Assembly (NCBI GenBank): GCA_002205125.1
Contig: NIOE01000003.1
Coordinates: forward strand, 620,001-684,000
DNA from: Roseateles noduli
GTDB lineage: Bacteria; Pseudomonadota; Gammaproteobacteria; Burkholderiales; Burkholderiaceae_C
Direction of reading: 5' to 3'
Length of the DNA stretch: 64,000 nucleotides
The translations under genes were made by a program, and so were the position numbers. Numbering within the stretch: the stretch's first letter is position 1; each line of letters opens with the position of its first letter. Below are positions 50,181-58,784 of this stretch, one piece after another. The notes beneath the pieces were generated by a model. That model saw only the letters and a list, made by a program, of their open reading frames with translations, had not been told where the DNA came from and made no database searches.

Positions 50181-50846
50181 ATGCAGATGCGACACACCCG
50201 ACTGGCCGCGGCGGCCCTGGCGGCGGCCGTCCTGGCCGGCTGCGCGAACATGGACGAGCGCCAGCGCGGCACCGCGGGCGGCGCCGCGATCGGCGCCGTC
50301 TCCGGCGCGGTCATCAGTTCGGCCACCGGCGGCAAGGCCGGCACCGGCGCGCTGATCGGCGGCGCGCTGGGCGCGGTCGCCGGCAACGTCTGGTCGCGCC
50401 ACATGGAAGACAAGCGCCGGGCGATGGAGCAGGCCACGCAGGGCACCGGTGTCGAGGTGACCCGCACCGCCGACAACCAGCTCAAGCTGGATGTGCCCAG
50501 CGACATCTCATTCGCGACCAACAGCGCGGCGGTCGAACCGCGACTGCGGCCCGTGCTGGACGCGTTCGCGAACGGCCTGAACAACAACCCGTCGCCGACG
50601 GTGGTCCGCGTCGTCGGCCACACCGACAACACCGGTTCCGATGCGATCAACGACCCCCTGTCGCTGCGTCGCGCGGAAAGCGTCCGGGCCTACCTGGCCG
50701 ACCGCGGCGTCCGTGGCGACCGGATCGAGGCCGCCGGCCGCGGATCGCGCGAGCCGCTGGTGTCGAACGACACCACCGAGAGCCGCGCCAAGAACCGCCG
50801 CGTGGAGATCTTCCTGCGCGAGCCGCAGCAAGGCTCGGGCGGTTGA
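50181..50846 (+). CDS. OmpA-family lipoprotein with glycine-zipper domain (YiaD-like)
   Basis: 221 aa from ATG 50181, with AAGGAG upstream. The lipoprotein signal MRHTRLAAAALAAAVLAGC is followed by a glycine zipper (GTAGGAAIGAVSGAVISSATGGKAGTGALIGGALGAVAG) and a C-terminal OmpA peptidoglycan-binding domain (DVPSDISFATNSAAVEPRLRPVLDAFA, VRVVGHTDNTGSDAINDPLSLRRAESVRAYL, DTTESRAKNRRVEIFL) with the conserved TD...R residues. It tethers the outer membrane to the cell wall. Confidence 0.92.
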   Translation: MQMRHTRLAAAALAAAVLAGCANMDERQRGTAGGAAIGAVSGAVISSATGGKAGTGALIGGALGAVAGNVWSRHMEDKRRAMEQATQGTGVEVTRTADNQLKLDVPSDISFATNSAAVEPRLRPVLDAFANGLNNNPSPTVVRVVGHTDNTGSDAINDPLSLRRAESVRAYLADRGVRGDRIEAAGRGSREPLVSNDTTESRAKNRRVEIFLREPQQGSGG

Positions 50847-50852
50847 ACGAGG

Positions 50853-50874
50853 AAGGCGCCCCTCAGGGCGCCTT
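50853..50874. terminator. intrinsic terminator after the OmpA-like gene
   Basis: AAGGCGCC-CCTCAG-GGCGCCTT forms an 8-bp stem with a 6-nt loop, followed by CTTCTGTT. Located 6 nt after the stop. Confidence 0.85.
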
Positions 50875-50896
50875 CTTCTGTTGAGCGTCGATCAGT

Positions 50897-51100
50897 TCAT
50901 GGGGCCGGCTTTGCCGGTCCGGGACCCATGTGCGGGCCGGAGCGATGCAGCGCACCGCCCTCGCCTTCCCAGGTCGTGACTTCCTCGGGCTTCGAATGCG
51001 AGGTCTTGTGCCGCTGCTCGTGGCGCCGGGCCTGCCATTGCCACAGGGCGTAGCCGGCCAGACTGGAGAGGGCGAGCGGGACGAGGCGTTTCATCAGCAT
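50897..51100 (-). CDS. small single-pass membrane protein
   Basis: 67 aa, MLMKRLVPLALSSLAGYALWQWQARRHEQRHKTSHSKPEEVTTWEG..., with AGGAG 7 nt before the ATG. A short hydrophobic N-terminal segment (LVPLALSSLAGYALWQW) is followed by a basic then Pro/Gly-rich tail. No family recognised; it may be a small envelope protein coexpressed with the upstream 51123 gene, 22 bp away. Confidence 0.55.
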   Translation of the reverse strand: MLMKRLVPLALSSLAGYALWQWQARRHEQRHKTSHSKPEEVTTWEGEGGALHRSGPHMGPGPAKPAP

Positions 51101-51122
51101 GGTGGAGCTCCTCTTCGATCGC

Positions 51123-51656
51123 TCAACGGGCGGGCGCGCTGGCCTTGGGCTGGCGCGGCGGCGGGACGTCGGGACCCGGACGCATCGTGGCGCTCGGCGG
51201 CTCGGCCGGGGCCGAGGGGATGCCAGCCGCGGTCGGATTCTCCTGCACCATGCGGTCGATGCGCGTCAGGATGCCGCCGCTCTTCACGCTGCCGTCGCGG
51301 GTGCCCTGGCCCATGACCATCATGCGGCAGTCCTCACGATCCTCTTCGGCCACGCGCTGGCAGCGCAGCATCGCGTTGTTGGCGAGGTCCTGCGTGCTCG
51401 CGGTCCGCAGATTGCCGCGTTGGGCTTCCTGACGGGCCGCACCGGCCTCCTTGATACAAGCTGCCTGCGCCTGGCCGGTCTTGCCGGCGAGACAGTTGGC
51501 GCGTTCCTGCTCGTAGGTCGCCTGGATGTCCGACTTGGACGACGCACCGGCGGCGAGCGCCGGCGTGGTCACGATCATGACGGCCGACAGCACCGCCCCG
51601 GCAGTGATCCAGGCGGCGGCGGAGGGCGACGTGAAGGTCTTGTTGAGCTTGATCAT
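51123..51656 (-). CDS. hypothetical exported protein
   Basis: 177 aa. Signal peptide about residues 1-36 (AWITAGAVLSAVMIVTTPALAAGA, Ala-x-Ala cleavage). The mature part has four Cys in two pairs (ERANCLAGKTGQAQAACIKEAG; AMLRCQRVAEEDREDCRMMVMGQGT), a helical segment and a Pro-rich tail. The spacing looks like small betaproteobacterial periplasmic proteins of unknown function. AAAGGAAC lies just upstream of the ATG. Confidence 0.6.
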   Translation of the reverse strand: MIKLNKTFTSPSAAAWITAGAVLSAVMIVTTPALAAGASSKSDIQATYEQERANCLAGKTGQAQAACIKEAGAARQEAQRGNLRTASTQDLANNAMLRCQRVAEEDREDCRMMVMGQGTRDGSVKSGGILTRIDRMVQENPTAAGIPSAPAEPPSATMRPGPDVPPPRQPKASAPAR

Positions 51657-51767
51657 CTGGGTTCCTTTCCAGCGCTTGGCGCCGAGGTCGGAAGACGGGG
51701 GAGGAGAAGATGAAGCAAGGCTAGGCCCGTCGCCGTCCGTCGTCTGTCGTACCGCGCCGGAGCCGCG

Positions 51768-51834
51768 TGTAGGACGAGTCCGGCATCCGCGCCTGCCATG
51801 TCCGGGACCCGCTCCTGCGGCGTCCTGTCCTACA
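51768..51834. repeat. inverted repeat TGTAGGAC ... GTCCTACA
   Basis: In the 275-nt divergent region between the exported protein (minus) and the DUF1328 gene (plus), TGTAGGAC (51768-51775) and GTCCTACA (51827-51834) form an 8-bp inverted repeat 51 nt apart. They could be a spaced operator pair or half of a repeat element. No gene is seen in 51657-51931. Confidence 0.35.
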
Positions 51835-51931
51835 GCCGGACGTGGGCCCTGCTGATCCCTCCGGGCCCCTGGCCGCTTCTACAGTGAGCCCAAGCGCCGC
51901 GCCGCGGCCGACTGCTCGAAAGGACATCGTC

Positions 51932-52108
51932 ATGTTGAAGTGGGCCCTGATCTTTGCCGTGATCTCGCTGGTGGCGGGCGTCCTCGGTTTCACCGGTCTC
52001 GCCGCGGGCGCGGCCGGCATCGCCAAGATCCTGTTCGGGATCTTCGTGGTCATCTTCCTGGTGCTGCTGGTGCTGGGCATCACGGGCTTCAACGCCATCC
52101 GGAAGTGA
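51932..52108 (+). CDS. DUF1328 family small membrane protein (YtjA-like)
   Basis: 58 aa, [50 protein letters not shown]. Two hydrophobic helices with the DUF1328 pattern (W-A-x-x-F-x-x-I-x-x-I-A-x-x-x-G-F-x-G-I). Family members are stress-induced inner-membrane proteins of unknown function. AAAGGACA lies upstream. The bacterioferritin-like gene follows after 45 bp. Confidence 0.9.
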   Translation: MLKWALIFAVISLVAGVLGFTGLAAGAAGIAKILFGIFVVIFLVLLVLGITGFNAIRK

Positions 52109-52153
52109 CCCTTCCGGTTTCCTGAAGTTTCCTGAACCCTGAGGAGCCAGCCC

Positions 52154-52690
52154 ATGAACGCCCCCGAACACAAGCACCTGAAGCTTGATGAAACGGCCTT
52201 GCAACGCGCTCGCCAGCACCTCGACGAAGGCCCGGTCACGCCGAGCTACGGTCCCTGGCGCGAGGATGTGATCCGCCTGCTCAACGACGCGCTCGCAACC
52301 GAACTCGTCTGCGTGCTGCGCTACAAGCGCCACTACTTCACCGCGCACGGCCTGAACTCGCCGCGCGTCGCCGAGGAGTTCCTCGAGCACGCGACGCAGG
52401 AAGCCGTCCACGCCGACCGCATCGCCGAGCGCATCGTGCAGCTCGGCGGCGATCCGGACTTCCGGCCGGATTCGCTGACCCAGCGCAGCCACGCCGAGTA
52501 CGACGAATCCAAGGACCTCAAGGCGATGCTCCGATCCAACCTGATCGCCGAGCGCATCGCGGTGGAGGCCTACCGGCAGATGATCCAGCTGATCGGCGAC
52601 AAGGATCCGACGACGCGCCGCATCCTGGAGGAAGTGCTCGCCGAAGAGGAAGAGCACGCCGACGACCTTGCCGACCTCCTGAGGGACTGA
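52154..52690 (+). CDS. bacterioferritin-like ferritin-family protein
   Basis: 178 aa. A four-helix ferritin-like fold: VIRLLNDALATELVCVLRYKRHYFTAHGLNSPRVAEEFLEHATQEAVHADRIAERIVQLGG with the E...E-x-x-H di-iron motifs (TELVCVL; EHATQEAVHADRI), and AERIAVEAYRQMIQL then EEVLAEEEEHADDLADLL (E-x-x-H). It likely stores or oxidises iron, protecting DNA and cell from peroxide. It is followed 4 bp later by the phospholipase D-like gene. Confidence 0.88.
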   Translation: MNAPEHKHLKLDETALQRARQHLDEGPVTPSYGPWREDVIRLLNDALATELVCVLRYKRHYFTAHGLNSPRVAEEFLEHATQEAVHADRIAERIVQLGGDPDFRPDSLTQRSHAEYDESKDLKAMLRSNLIAERIAVEAYRQMIQLIGDKDPTTRRILEEVLAEEEEHADDLADLLRD

Positions 52691-52694
52691 CCTC

Positions 52695-54170
52695 ATGCGC
52701 CGACGCGTCGCCGCCCTGCTCTTCGCGCTCGGCGCGAGCGTCGGCCTGGTCGCCTGCGGCACGCCGCGCGCGCCGGTCAACGGCCGCGTGCCGGATCCGC
52801 CGTCGACCGCGCCGACCCTGACGCGGGTGGCCGCGCAGGTGGACGTCACCGGACCGCGCGGCCAGATGAACCAGGCCGGCCGCGAGCAAGCGCTGCAGGG
52901 GGCGGCCTCGCAAGGCAAGGCGGACCTGCTGAAGCGCCAGATCGCCGCGATGTCCGCCTTCGGCGACGTCGATCTCTACGCGGGCAACGACGCTCAACTG
53001 CTGGTCGACGGTCCGGCGACGTTCGCCGCGATGTTCTCGGCGATCGACAAGGCGCGCCGCCAGATCGTCCTGGAGAGCTACATCATCGAAGACGCCGACG
53101 TCTCCCGGCAGCTCGCGGACCGATTGCTGAAGCGGCGTGCCGACGGACTCGAAGTCGCGGTCCTCTACGACGGCGTCGGATCGATGGGCACGGACGAGAC
53201 CTACTTCGACCGCCTGCGCCAGGGCGGCATCGCCGTGTGCGCCTTCAATCCGGTCAATCCGCTCAAGCAGCGGACGAAGTACCACAAGATCACGCAACGC
53301 GACCATCGCAAGATGCTGGTCGTCGACGGGGAGACCGGTTTCACCGGCGGCATCAACATCAGCGCGGTGTACTCGTCAGGCTCGGGCGGTTTCGGCAGCC
53401 GGAGTTCCGCGAAGCCGCCCAAGCCCAAGGCCGCCTCCAGCGACGCCGGCGACGGGAAGACCGGCGACAAGGCCGATGAGAACGGCTGGCGCGACACCAT
53501 GGTCCAGGTGCGCGGCCCGGCGACGCAGAAGCTGCACACGCTGTTCCGCGAGGTCTGGTCGCAGCAGCACTGCGAAGGCGCCGTCGCGGAGATCGCTCCG
53601 CCGCCCGGCCCGCCGGTCGGCCAGCAGCTGATGCGGGTGGTGCCGTCCACGCCGCAAGACACAGAGAACCGCATCTACACGCTGCTGCTGGGCAGCATCC
53701 GCGCCGCGCAGCGCAGCGTGTACCTGACGATGGCCTATTTCGCGCCCGGCCAGGACATGGTCGACGCGCTGTGCGAGGCCGCGCAGCGCGGTGTCGACGT
53801 GCAGCTGATCCTGCCCTCGCGCAGCGACTTCGGCCCGGTGATGCACGCGGGCCGCAGCCATTACGAGCGCATGCTGAAGGCCGGCGTGCGCATCCATGAA
53901 CTCCAGGACGCGGTACTGCACGCGAAGACCGCCGTCATCGACGGCGTCGTCTCCACGGTGGGTTCCAGCAACATGGACTGGCGCAGCTTCGTGCACAACA
54001 ACGAGGTCAACGCCGTCGTGCTGGGCGAGGACTTCGGCGGCGCGATGACGCGCATGTTCGAACGCGACCGGACCGCGTCCAAGACGATCGAGCTGCAGCG
54101 CTGGCAGGACCGCGGGCTGTGGCAACGGGGCAAGGAATACTTTTCCAGGATGTTTGAACAATGGTGGTGA
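52695..54170 (+). CDS. phospholipase D-like lipoprotein (cardiolipin synthase-type)
   Basis: 491 aa. Lipoprotein signal MRRRVAALLFALGASVGLVAC. Two PLD motifs: KYHKITQRDHRKMLVVDGETGFTGGINI (H-x-K-x4-D variant: HRKMLVVD) and AVLHAKTAVIDGVVSTVGSSNMDWRS. The spacer includes SPTSSKP-like Pro/Lys-rich sequence (about residues 230-265). It probably makes or remodels cardiolipin in the periplasmic face (ClsB/ClsC class). Substrate not proven. Confidence 0.85.
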   Translation: MRRRVAALLFALGASVGLVACGTPRAPVNGRVPDPPSTAPTLTRVAAQVDVTGPRGQMNQAGREQALQGAASQGKADLLKRQIAAMSAFGDVDLYAGNDAQLLVDGPATFAAMFSAIDKARRQIVLESYIIEDADVSRQLADRLLKRRADGLEVAVLYDGVGSMGTDETYFDRLRQGGIAVCAFNPVNPLKQRTKYHKITQRDHRKMLVVDGETGFTGGINISAVYSSGSGGFGSRSSAKPPKPKAASSDAGDGKTGDKADENGWRDTMVQVRGPATQKLHTLFREVWSQQHCEGAVAEIAPPPGPPVGQQLMRVVPSTPQDTENRIYTLLLGSIRAAQRSVYLTMAYFAPGQDMVDALCEAAQRGVDVQLILPSRSDFGPVMHAGRSHYERMLKAGVRIHELQDAVLHAKTAVIDGVVSTVGSSNMDWRSFVHNNEVNAVVLGEDFGGAMTRMFERDRTASKTIELQRWQDRGLWQRGKEYFSRMFEQWW

Positions 54171-56446
54171 ACAACGCTCCCTCTTCCGCCCCGGCGCCGG
54201 CGCCGGGTCCTCGACGACGGGGCCGACAGGGTTGGGCGCTGGGCCTGGGCGTGCTCGTCGTCCTCCTGGCGATCACGGTCGGCGTCTGCGAATGGCTGGG
54301 CTGGCCCTTCCTGCGCCGGCCTGCCGAGCAGTGGCTGAGCCAGAAGCTCGACCGGCAGGTGCGCTTCGACGGCAACGAGGACAACGCGGCCTGGCAGCTT
54401 CGCCTGATCGGCAATCTGCGCCTGCGCACGCACAGCCTCACGATCGCGGGTCCGAGCTGGAGCACGCTGGGCGGCCCGATGCTGCAGGCGCAGGACGCGG
54501 CGCTGACCTTGCGCTATTCGGACCTGCTGGCCCTGCGCCACGAGGGTCAGGCCTTGCAGGTCAAGGCGCTGCGCGCGGGTGAGCTGAGCATGAAGCTGGA
54601 ACGCGACGTCGAAGGTCGCGCGAGCTGGCAGTTCGGCAAGCAGCCGTCCAGCGACACGCAGGTGCGCAAGCGCCCCAACATCGACGGCATCCGTTTCGAC
54701 CTGCTGGAGGTGAGCAAGGGGACGGTGCTGGTGGACGACAAGATCCAGCAGCTGTCGCTGCTGGGCCGGTTCGCGCTGCGCGAGACCTGGACGACGGCGG
54801 AGGAAGCCGCATCGGCGGTGCGCTCCGGTCGCGCCGCGTCGAGTGATGTCCAGAGTACGGTGGAACCACAGCGCGCGCCCACCGCGGCGGCGCGCGTGGC
54901 CAGCGCGGCGGCTTCCGGCACCCGGCTGGCCGTGGACTTCGGCGAGCGCGTGGCGGGCAAGCCCAAGGGCGCGTCGGCGCCCGCCGATGAGTCCCGCCCT
55001 GGCGAAGGTGGCCGCAACGGCGTGACGGCCCAGGCCGAAGGCCATTGGCGCGACCTGCCGATCAAGGCCAATCTGCAGACCGGATCCGCGCTGCCGTGGA
55101 TGTCCTCGGACCCGAACGCGCCGGCGGTGCCTGTCACGCTGCGCGGCAACATCGGCAAGGCGCAACTGAGCTTCGACGGCCTGGTCCGCGACCTGCTGGT
55201 CAGTCAGGGCCTGTCCGGGCAGTACACGCTGGCGGGCCCGTCGCTCGCCGCGGTCGGCGAGCCGCTCGGCGTCACCTTGCCGACCACGCCCGCCTTCGCG
55301 ATGAAGGGCAAGCTGACCCGCGACGGGTCGCGCTGGTCCACGGCGGTCAGCCAGGCCACGATCGGGAAGAGCCACCTGAACGGCGAGTTCGTCTACGACA
55401 AGAAGGAGAACGGCCTGCCGACGCTGACCGGCGAGCTGCGCGGTCGCGAGCTGTGGCTGGCCGACCTGGGACCGGCGGTCGGTGTGCCGGCGGAGCCCGG
55501 CGCGCCCAAGGTGAAGAAGGCGCCGTCGCGCGTGCTGCCGGACAAGCAGTTCGACCTGCCCTCGCTGCGGGCGATGAATGCCAACGTCAACGTGAAGCTG
55601 GCCCGTTTCGAATCGGGCACCGCGATCCTGCAGGCGGCCGAGCCGCTGAACGCACGGATCGTGTTGCAGGACGGCGTGCTGGAACTGCGGGACATCGACG
55701 CTCGTGTGGCGCGCGGCCAGGTCGCCGGCAGCATGAAACTGGACGGCCGCGGCCCGCAGGCGAAGTGGCAGGCGCGGCTGCGCGTCGGCGGCGTACACCT
55801 GGAGCAGTGGCTGAACCTGGAACGCAAGAACGGCCAGCGCTGGGTGACCGGCCTGATGGGCGGCCGCATCGCGCTGGACGGCGAAGGCAAGTCGACGGCG
55901 GAGCTGCTGGCCAGCGCCGACGGCCGGATGGTGCTGTACTGGACCGACGGCACCATCTCCCACCTGATCGTGGAGGCGGCGGGCATCGACATCGCGCAGG
56001 GCCTGGGCATGCTGGTGCGCGGCGATGAAGGGCTGCAGGTCAACTGCGGCGTCGCCGATCTGCGGGTCAAGGACGGCGTGGTGACGCCGCGCCCGATGGT
56101 GATCGACACGAAGGACTCCGTGGTGCTGGTGGACGGCGGCATGTCGCTGGCGACGGAGCGGCTGGCGCTGACGGCCAAGGTCGATCCCAAGGACAAGAGT
56201 CCGCTGACCCTGCGCACACCGCTGAACATCCAGGGGACATTGGGCGACCCGCAGCTCAGTCTGCAGAAGGCGCCGCTGCTGCGCAAGCTGGTGCCGGCGG
56301 CGGTGCTGGGCGTGGCCGTGGCGCCGCTGGCGGCGATCCTGCCGCTGGTCGACCTGGGCGAGGATGCGGACCCGGAGAGCCTCAAGGCGCTGTCCGAATG
56401 CAACGCGCGGCTGACACCTACATCGAAGGCGAGGTCGGGATCGTGA
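54161..56446 (+). CDS. AsmA-family membrane protein
   Basis: 761 aa, overlapping the PLD gene by 10 bp. One N-terminal membrane segment (GWALGLGVLVVLLAITVGVCEWLGWPFL) leads into AsmA repeats (RQVRFDGNEDNAAWQLRLIGNLRLRTHSLTIAGPSWST; the C-terminal RVARGQVAGSMKLDGRGPQAKWQARLRVGGVHLEQWL and GVVTPRPMVIDTKDSVVLVDGGMSLATERLALTAKVDPKDKS). AsmA-like proteins span the periplasm and are linked to lipid transport. The coupling to a cardiolipin-synthase-like gene supports a role in phospholipid trafficking. Confidence 0.85.
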   Translation: MVVNNAPSSAPAPAPGPRRRGRQGWALGLGVLVVLLAITVGVCEWLGWPFLRRPAEQWLSQKLDRQVRFDGNEDNAAWQLRLIGNLRLRTHSLTIAGPSWSTLGGPMLQAQDAALTLRYSDLLALRHEGQALQVKALRAGELSMKLERDVEGRASWQFGKQPSSDTQVRKRPNIDGIRFDLLEVSKGTVLVDDKIQQLSLLGRFALRETWTTAEEAASAVRSGRAASSDVQSTVEPQRAPTAAARVASAAASGTRLAVDFGERVAGKPKGASAPADESRPGEGGRNGVTAQAEGHWRDLPIKANLQTGSALPWMSSDPNAPAVPVTLRGNIGKAQLSFDGLVRDLLVSQGLSGQYTLAGPSLAAVGEPLGVTLPTTPAFAMKGKLTRDGSRWSTAVSQATIGKSHLNGEFVYDKKENGLPTLTGELRGRELWLADLGPAVGVPAEPGAPKVKKAPSRVLPDKQFDLPSLRAMNANVNVKLARFESGTAILQAAEPLNARIVLQDGVLELRDIDARVARGQVAGSMKLDGRGPQAKWQARLRVGGVHLEQWLNLERKNGQRWVTGLMGGRIALDGEGKSTAELLASADGRMVLYWTDGTISHLIVEAAGIDIAQGLGMLVRGDEGLQVNCGVADLRVKDGVVTPRPMVIDTKDSVVLVDGGMSLATERLALTAKVDPKDKSPLTLRTPLNIQGTLGDPQLSLQKAPLLRKLVPAAVLGVAVAPLAAILPLVDLGEDADPESLKALSECNARLTPTSKARSGS

Positions 56447-56448
56447 TA

Positions 56449-56889
56449 ATGGGCGCCTCGCTCACGCCCACACCCATGTCCACCGTTCCCGTCACCGCAC
56501 CGACGCCCGGCACGCTGAACTGCTTCCTGGTCGAAGACAGCCCGCTCATCCGGGAGAACCTCGTCGCGACGCTACAGGAGATGCTCGACCTCGACGTGGT
56601 CGGCATGGCCGAGGACGAAGCCGGCGCGCTGCGCTGGCTGCACGACGAGGCGGTCCCCTGCGACATCCTCATCATCGACCTCTTCCTGAAGCGCGGTTCG
56701 GGCATGTCGCTGCTGCCCAAGGCGCGGCTGCTGCAGCCCGAGGCCAAGGTCATCGTGCTGACCAATTACGCCACGGCCGACATGCGCCAGCGCTGCGAGG
56801 GGCTGGGCGCCGACAAGGTCTTCGACAAGTCCAGCGAACTGGACGAGCTCATCGCGTACTGCCTGGAGCTGGCGTCGTCGAAGGCTTGA
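56449..56889 (+). CDS. receiver-only response regulator
   Basis: 146 aa from ATG 56449; a second ATG at 56476 gives 137 aa. A single receiver domain: NCFLVEDSPLIRENLVATLQEMLDLDVVGMAEDEAGALRWLHDEAVPCDILIIDLFLKRGSG (D phosphoacceptor), KVIVLTNYATADMRQRCEGLGADKVFDKSSELDELI (K-S switch). There is no output domain, so it acts by protein-protein contact or phosphotransfer. It starts 2 bp after the AsmA stop. Confidence 0.85.
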   Translation: MGASLTPTPMSTVPVTAPTPGTLNCFLVEDSPLIRENLVATLQEMLDLDVVGMAEDEAGALRWLHDEAVPCDILIIDLFLKRGSGMSLLPKARLLQPEAKVIVLTNYATADMRQRCEGLGADKVFDKSSELDELIAYCLELASSKA

Positions 56890-56932
56890 CGCCCCAGAAA
56901 ATTTGAACCTCTAGTCGCCGCAAACGACTGAT

Positions 56933-56970
56933 TTCACTGGATTTACTCCATTTGTATAGAATTCAGTGAA
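56933..56970 (+). promoter_or_regulatory. near-leaderless promoter of the nucleotidyltransferase pair
   Basis: TTCACT (56933-56938) and TATAGA (56955-56960) are spaced 16 nt, a fair sigma-70 promoter. The predicted start near 56967 is only about 3 nt before the ATG at 56970, so mRNA would be nearly leaderless. TTCACTG (56933-56939) and CAGTGAA (56964-56970) form an inverted repeat flanking the -10, a plausible repressor site. Confidence 0.5.
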
Positions 56971-57905
56971 TGTCGGTGCAAATGCCTCTGACCCATCTTC
57001 CTGATCTGGCTCTCAAGCAGCTTGTGGACGCTGCACGGGTGTTCAAGGAATTCGTCCGGAACGAGCGAGCGCTGGACGCGCTTGGAGGCTCGATGTTCTG
57101 GAAGTCGGTGGGCGAGTACGAATACCTGGTTCAACGGACAGGTCGGCGACTGCACTACCTCGGACGTCGCTCCGCGCTGACCGAGCAGCAACTGGGCAAC
57201 TTTCAGAAGGAGCGAGAGCGGCTTCGCGCCCGATGCGCTTCGCTCGCGGCCGCCGTCGATGTCGCGCAGCGCATGAACAAAGCGGTCCGGATCCGCGGCG
57301 TTGCAACGTCGGTCGTCGAGGTCCTGCGACAACTGGCGGTGTCAGGTCTTGCCGACCGCACGCTGTTGCTGGGAGCAACGGCGGTTCAGGCCTATGCGCA
57401 ATCTGCTGGTCTGGCGGTCGATGCGGATCCTCAGACCCTTTTCCTGCTCATCGATCTGCCGATTGCGGATGCGAGTGCGTGCGCTGCCAAGATCGAGGCT
57501 GCCGTGTCGAAGTGGGCGCGCCTGTCTGGCGCGTCGTTCGATGCCACGGCGGGCCTGCTCGTCACCCTGGAACCGGTCGAGGCCACGTCGTCGAAAATGA
57601 AGCCGCATCGGCGAGAGCTTGAACCGATCGCGCCACTCCTCGCGCAGCAGCTCCGCGTTTTGCGAGAGGCTCCGCCGTTCGAGCACGTGCTCATCGCAAG
57701 GACCGGCAAGATGGCGCGCGTGCGCGCCGCCGATCCGGTGGCGTTCGAGTTGGTCGCGCGCATCCAGTGCAGTGCGTCGCAGCCCATCATGGAAGAGATG
57801 CTGCGCCAGAGCATGCTCGTTTCGAGTTGGTCAGACCAGCAATGTGAGCAAGCAAATCAACAACTTCAGGGAATTGAACCGGTACCAGGTCTTGCCATAG
57901 CGTAA
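56970..57905 (+). CDS. nucleotidyltransferase-fold protein (GSU2403-like), gene 1
   Basis: 311 aa. A coiled-coil helical N-terminus (~20-110) precedes an NTase-like core: LADRTLLLGATAVQAYAQSAGLAVDADPQTLFLLIDLPIADAS, where the usual D-x-D is replaced by LLIDLP. Later LRVLREAPPFEHVLIARTGKMARVRAADPVAFELVARIQ resembles the second half of the GSU2403/NTP_transf_8 fold. It is less GC-biased than neighbours, suggesting transfer. Similar positions in the next gene suggest a duplicated pair. Function unknown. Confidence 0.6.
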   Translation: MSVQMPLTHLPDLALKQLVDAARVFKEFVRNERALDALGGSMFWKSVGEYEYLVQRTGRRLHYLGRRSALTEQQLGNFQKERERLRARCASLAAAVDVAQRMNKAVRIRGVATSVVEVLRQLAVSGLADRTLLLGATAVQAYAQSAGLAVDADPQTLFLLIDLPIADASACAAKIEAAVSKWARLSGASFDATAGLLVTLEPVEATSSKMKPHRRELEPIAPLLAQQLRVLREAPPFEHVLIARTGKMARVRAADPVAFELVARIQCSASQPIMEEMLRQSMLVSSWSDQQCEQANQQLQGIEPVPGLAIA

Positions 57906-57931
57906 CTCCCGATCGTTTTTCGGGGTTGTGC

Positions 57932-58717
57932 ATGTCGTTCCTCATTCACGGCGCGCAGGCTTGCGCGCAACTTGACCGGGCCTTCGCCTGCTTCGAGCGC
58001 CATCAAGACGCCAGCGCCTACGCCCGTCGTCTGCGGCATCAGTTGCAGTGGGCCGTCACCCCGTCGGGGCATCGCCTGCATCGGATCGATGTTGAATCAG
58101 GTCAGGTGATCGCGGATCTCGGGGCCCGATGCGAAGCATTGGAGCGATTGCATGACGACCACCGCGGTCGGCGCCAGGATGCAATGAGTACGCTTGCAGC
58201 ATGCGCCTCCGATCTGAAGCAGAACGACGTCGATCTGCTGTGGGATGTCCAGGCGAGGTTGAGCTTCGTAGCCCGCTTCACCGATCCGCCGAGCAGCATG
58301 ATCGACGTGCTGCGCGCCGCCGATCCGAGCTTTGAGCGAAACGAAGAACAGAAGGAGTCCGCAATCAATTCGGCGGGTTTCTCGGTCGACTTTCTCCGTC
58401 GAGAAGAAACCGAACATGGACAACTGGCCTTTTCCATCAGCGGCCGCGATGGCGATGTCTATCCTGTGCAAGCGCCGAGTGCCCAATTGCTGCTGAGCTC
58501 TCCGCGTTTCGATCAGACCGTTGTCGGTGCCAACGGGCGCATGGCGCTGATGCGAACCATTGACCCCGTCACCTTCGTCCAAGTCAAACGCTGGATAAGC
58601 GATAAATCAGACCGCAACGTTGTCAAGCGGATCCGGGACCGACATCAGGCCGAGGTGGTGCAGGCCTTGATGGACGCTGGCCGCCTGCGTTCGAAGCTCT
58701 CAGCGCAGCCGGCATGA
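57932..58717 (+). CDS. nucleotidyltransferase-fold protein (GSU2403-like), gene 2
   Basis: 261 aa from ATG 57932 (MSFLIHGAQACAQLD); a TTG 6 nt upstream also in frame. Helical start, then NSAGFSVDFLRREETEHGQLAFSI, QAPSAQLLLSSPRFDQTVVGANGRMALMRTIDPVTFVQVKRWISDKSDRN, which matches the C-terminal half of the GSU2403 pattern and parallels the P-V-A-F-E-L segment of gene 1. It starts 26 bp after gene 1, with a small hairpin (CCCGA...TCGGG) over its ribosome binding region. Function unknown; an NTase pair could form a toxin-antitoxin or defence module. Confidence 0.55.
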   Translation: MSFLIHGAQACAQLDRAFACFERHQDASAYARRLRHQLQWAVTPSGHRLHRIDVESGQVIADLGARCEALERLHDDHRGRRQDAMSTLAACASDLKQNDVDLLWDVQARLSFVARFTDPPSSMIDVLRAADPSFERNEEQKESAINSAGFSVDFLRREETEHGQLAFSISGRDGDVYPVQAPSAQLLLSSPRFDQTVVGANGRMALMRTIDPVTFVQVKRWISDKSDRNVVKRIRDRHQAEVVQALMDAGRLRSKLSAQPA

Positions 58718-58719
58718 AG

Positions 58720-58743
58720 AAAGGGGTCCCGCGGGACCCCTTT
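58720..58743. terminator. bidirectional terminator hairpin
   Basis: AAAGGGGTCCC and GGGACCCCTTT form an 11-bp perfect stem with only GC between the arms, so a tight loop opens at the tip. On the plus strand TTTGCGCTCTT follows; on the minus strand the A-run end gives T-rich RNA. It separates the NTase gene from emrB. Confidence 0.85.
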
Positions 58744-58784
58744 GCGCTCTTCTGGCGACAACAGTCGCCCTCGACGATCAGGCG

